From positions 248,001-312,000 of the forward strand of contig NZ_QVPD01000002.1 of NCBI RefSeq assembly GCF_003416885.1: a DNA stretch of 64,000 nt, written 5' to 3'. This document shows positions 62,751 to 64,000 of this stretch, one piece after another. The notes under the pieces are model-generated. The model saw only the letters and a list, made by a program, of their open reading frames with translations. It was not told the origin of the DNA and made no database searches. A program made the position numbers and the translations under genes. Position 1 is the first letter of the stretch, and each line of letters starts with the position of its first letter. This DNA comes from Cognatiluteimonas weifangensis. GTDB lineage: Bacteria; Pseudomonadota; Gammaproteobacteria; Xanthomonadales; Xanthomonadaceae.

Positions 62751-63146
62751 CTACGGCGCCGGCGCCGCCGGCGCGATGGCGTTCCACGCGGACTGCAGTT
62801 CGGCAACCAGCGCGTCGGCTTCGCGGAACGCGGCGGCGTCGTTGCGCAGGTGCGCCTCGGTCAGGCGCCGCTGCAGGTAGTCGTACAGGGACTGCAGGCC
62901 GTCGGCGATGGTGCCGCCCGCCTCGTGGTCGAGCGCCCCCTCGAGGCCGCCGAGGATGGCGATCGCCTCGTTCACCGCCTGGCCCTTGCGCGCGACGTCG
63001 CCGCGCTCGAGGCTGGCGAGGGCGAGCTGCACGCGGTCGCGGAAACCGGCGAACATCAGCGCGACGAGCTGCTGTGGGCTGGCTTCCAGCACGGCGCTGG
63101 AGACGGCGGTCTGACGGTACTGGGCGGCGTAGGCGCGGGCGTTCAT
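62751..63146 (-). CDS. fliS: Flagellin-specific chaperone FliS
   Basis: A 131-residue helical protein starting MNARAYAAQYRQTAVSSA, with the family segment ASPQQLVALMFAGFRDRVQLA and the later LYDYLQRRLTEAHLRND. FliS binds the flagellin C-terminus and delivers it to FlhA. It starts 24 bases after the fliD stop. Length fits the family. The ~20-residue C-terminal extension (IAPAAPAP) is poorly conserved. Confidence 0.95.
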   Translation of the reverse strand: MNARAYAAQYRQTAVSSAVLEASPQQLVALMFAGFRDRVQLALASLERGDVARKGQAVNEAIAILGGLEGALDHEAGGTIADGLQSLYDYLQRRLTEAHLRNDAAAFREADALVAELQSAWNAIAPAAPAP

Positions 63147-63170
63147 GGGCGGACGTTCATGGCGTTGGGC

Positions 63171-64000
63171 TCAGCCGCTCAGGCCGGCGAGCTGCTGGGT
63201 GAGGAAGGCGGACGTGGACTGCATCTGCGCCATCATCGCGTCGAGTGCGGTGAACTGGCGGCGGTAGTTGGCTTCCATCGCGGCCATGCGGCGGTCGAGC
63301 GCCTCGCGCTGGTCGGCGATCGCGTCGAGGCGGTCGTTGAGCGCTTCGGTACGGTCGCCGATGACGCCGTCGTCGCCGAGGTAGGCGGTGAAGGTGGCGC
63401 GCAGGCTGCCCGCGTAGTCGGCGCCGTCGCCCAGCACCGCGCGCACGGCGGTGGCGTCGGCGGCGATGGCCGCGTCGAACTTGGCGCCGTCGAGGGTGAG
63501 CGTGCCATCTTTCGCGGTGGTGAGGCCGAGCCTGGACATCTCCGCGTACGCGGTGCCCATCGCGGTGCGCAGCGCCTGGGTGATCGCGCGCGGGGTGGCG
63601 TCGCCGCTGAGGGTGGCCCCCGCGGTGTCCTTGTCGCCGGCTGCGCTCTGCGTGCGCAGGGTGGCGATCGCGTTGTTGTAGGCCTTGACGAAGGCCTCCA
63701 TGCGGGTGCGCAGCGAGCTGCCGTCGGCGCCGATGGCGAGGTCGAACGATTGGCCGGGCTGCGCCTTGGCGAGGTCCAGGGTGACGCCGTCGATCAGGTC
63801 GGTGAGGTGATTGGAAGCGCTGGTGCGCTGGACCCCGTCCACCCACACTTCCGCATCCTGCGCGGCGGTCACCTCGGTGAGCGAGGCGTTGGTGAGCGCG
63901 GACAGTCCGCCGTCGCCGCCGCTGGCGGTCAGCGACAGCGAGCCGTCGATGCCCGTGCGCGGCGAGGTCAGTACCAGCACGTCGCCGGCGTCGCCGTGCA
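63171..64000 (-). CDS. fliD: Flagellar filament cap protein FliD, C-terminal part
   Basis: The visible 276 codons are the C-terminal portion of FliD, and the 5' end lies beyond the window. The segments include GVTLDLAKAQPGQSFDLAI, NAIATLRTQSAAGDKDTAGATLSGD (cited as LRTQSAAGDKDTAGATLSGD), LGLTTAKDGTLTLDGAKFDAAI and the closing helix MEANYRRQFTALDAMMAQMQS, all typical of the FliD D2-D3 and D0-D1 regions. FliD caps the growing filament and folds flagellin. It is followed by fliS. There is no sign of truncation other than the window edge. Confidence 0.95.
   Translation of the reverse strand, partial: HGDAGDVLVLTSPRTGIDGSLSLTASGGDGGLSALTNASLTEVTAAQDAEVWVDGVQRTSASNHLTDLIDGVTLDLAKAQPGQSFDLAIGADGSSLRTRMEAFVKAYNNAIATLRTQSAAGDKDTAGATLSGDATPRAITQALRTAMGTAYAEMSRLGLTTAKDGTLTLDGAKFDAAIAADATAVRAVLGDGADYAGSLRATFTAYLGDDGVIGDRTEALNDRLDAIADQREALDRRMAAMEANYRRQFTALDAMMAQMQSTSAFLTQQLAGLSG

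Overview
The window reads as a high-GC gammaproteobacterial chromosome of the Xanthomonadaceae/Lysobacteraceae type (Xanthomonas, Lysobacter, Luteimonas and relatives). The main reasons are the gene order rpoN2-vemR-fleQ-fliE, the MotC/MotD plus ParC/ParP chemotaxis block, and the closeness of the proteins to that family. The exact genus cannot be fixed from the sequence. I see no rRNA, tRNA, CRISPR array, insertion sequence or prophage, and no gene-free stretch longer than about 300 bases.

Bases 1-20100 are housekeeping and accessory metabolism. A small thiol/sulfide cluster on the + strand (thioredoxin tail, AhpD-like protein, BLH/DUF442 lipoprotein phosphatase, sulfide:quinone-oxidoreductase-like flavoprotein) faces a complete cytochrome bd operon on the - strand (cydP-cydA-cydB-cydX-ybgE-like). 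After a secreted S1/P1 nuclease comes a glycolysis block (gap ... pgk, pyk, class I fba). It is interrupted by a low-oxygen island of fdxA, a group 3 truncated haemoglobin and a CopD-like membrane protein, flanked by two FNR/Anr-type boxes. Then follow cysK, a small membrane protein, an RND efflux pair without an outer-membrane partner, and an orphan histidine kinase.

Bases 20200-39400 are chemotaxis and motor genes, nearly all on the - strand. In transcription order the units are: cheY-cheZ-cheA; motC-motD-parC-parP; STAS-cheY-cheA-cheW; and mcp-(GAF/PAS/GGDEF/EAL)-cheR-cheD-cheB-mcp. Each unit is preceded by a recognisable sigma-28 (FliA) promoter. A small TonB-C-domain gene lies on the + strand between the last two.

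Bases 39400-64000 are the flagellar structural and regulatory locus, again on the - strand: fliD (5' end outside the window), fliS, fliT-like, a PilZ-like gene, a NarL-type regulator, rpoN, vemR, fleQ, fliEFGHIJK, fliLMNOPQR-flhBA, flhF, flhG, fliA. Sigma-54 promoters stand before the NarL-type regulator, fliE and fliL. The sequence therefore shows the usual hierarchy: RpoN/FleQ drives the basal body, export apparatus and fliA, and FliA then drives stators and chemotaxis. FlhF/FlhG and ParC/ParP indicate a polar flagellum with polar chemoreceptor arrays. C-di-GMP inputs are suggested by FleQ, the PilZ-like protein and the GGDEF-EAL protein inside the receptor operon. Start sites are judged from coding context, overlaps and ribosome binding sites, and a few are uncertain.
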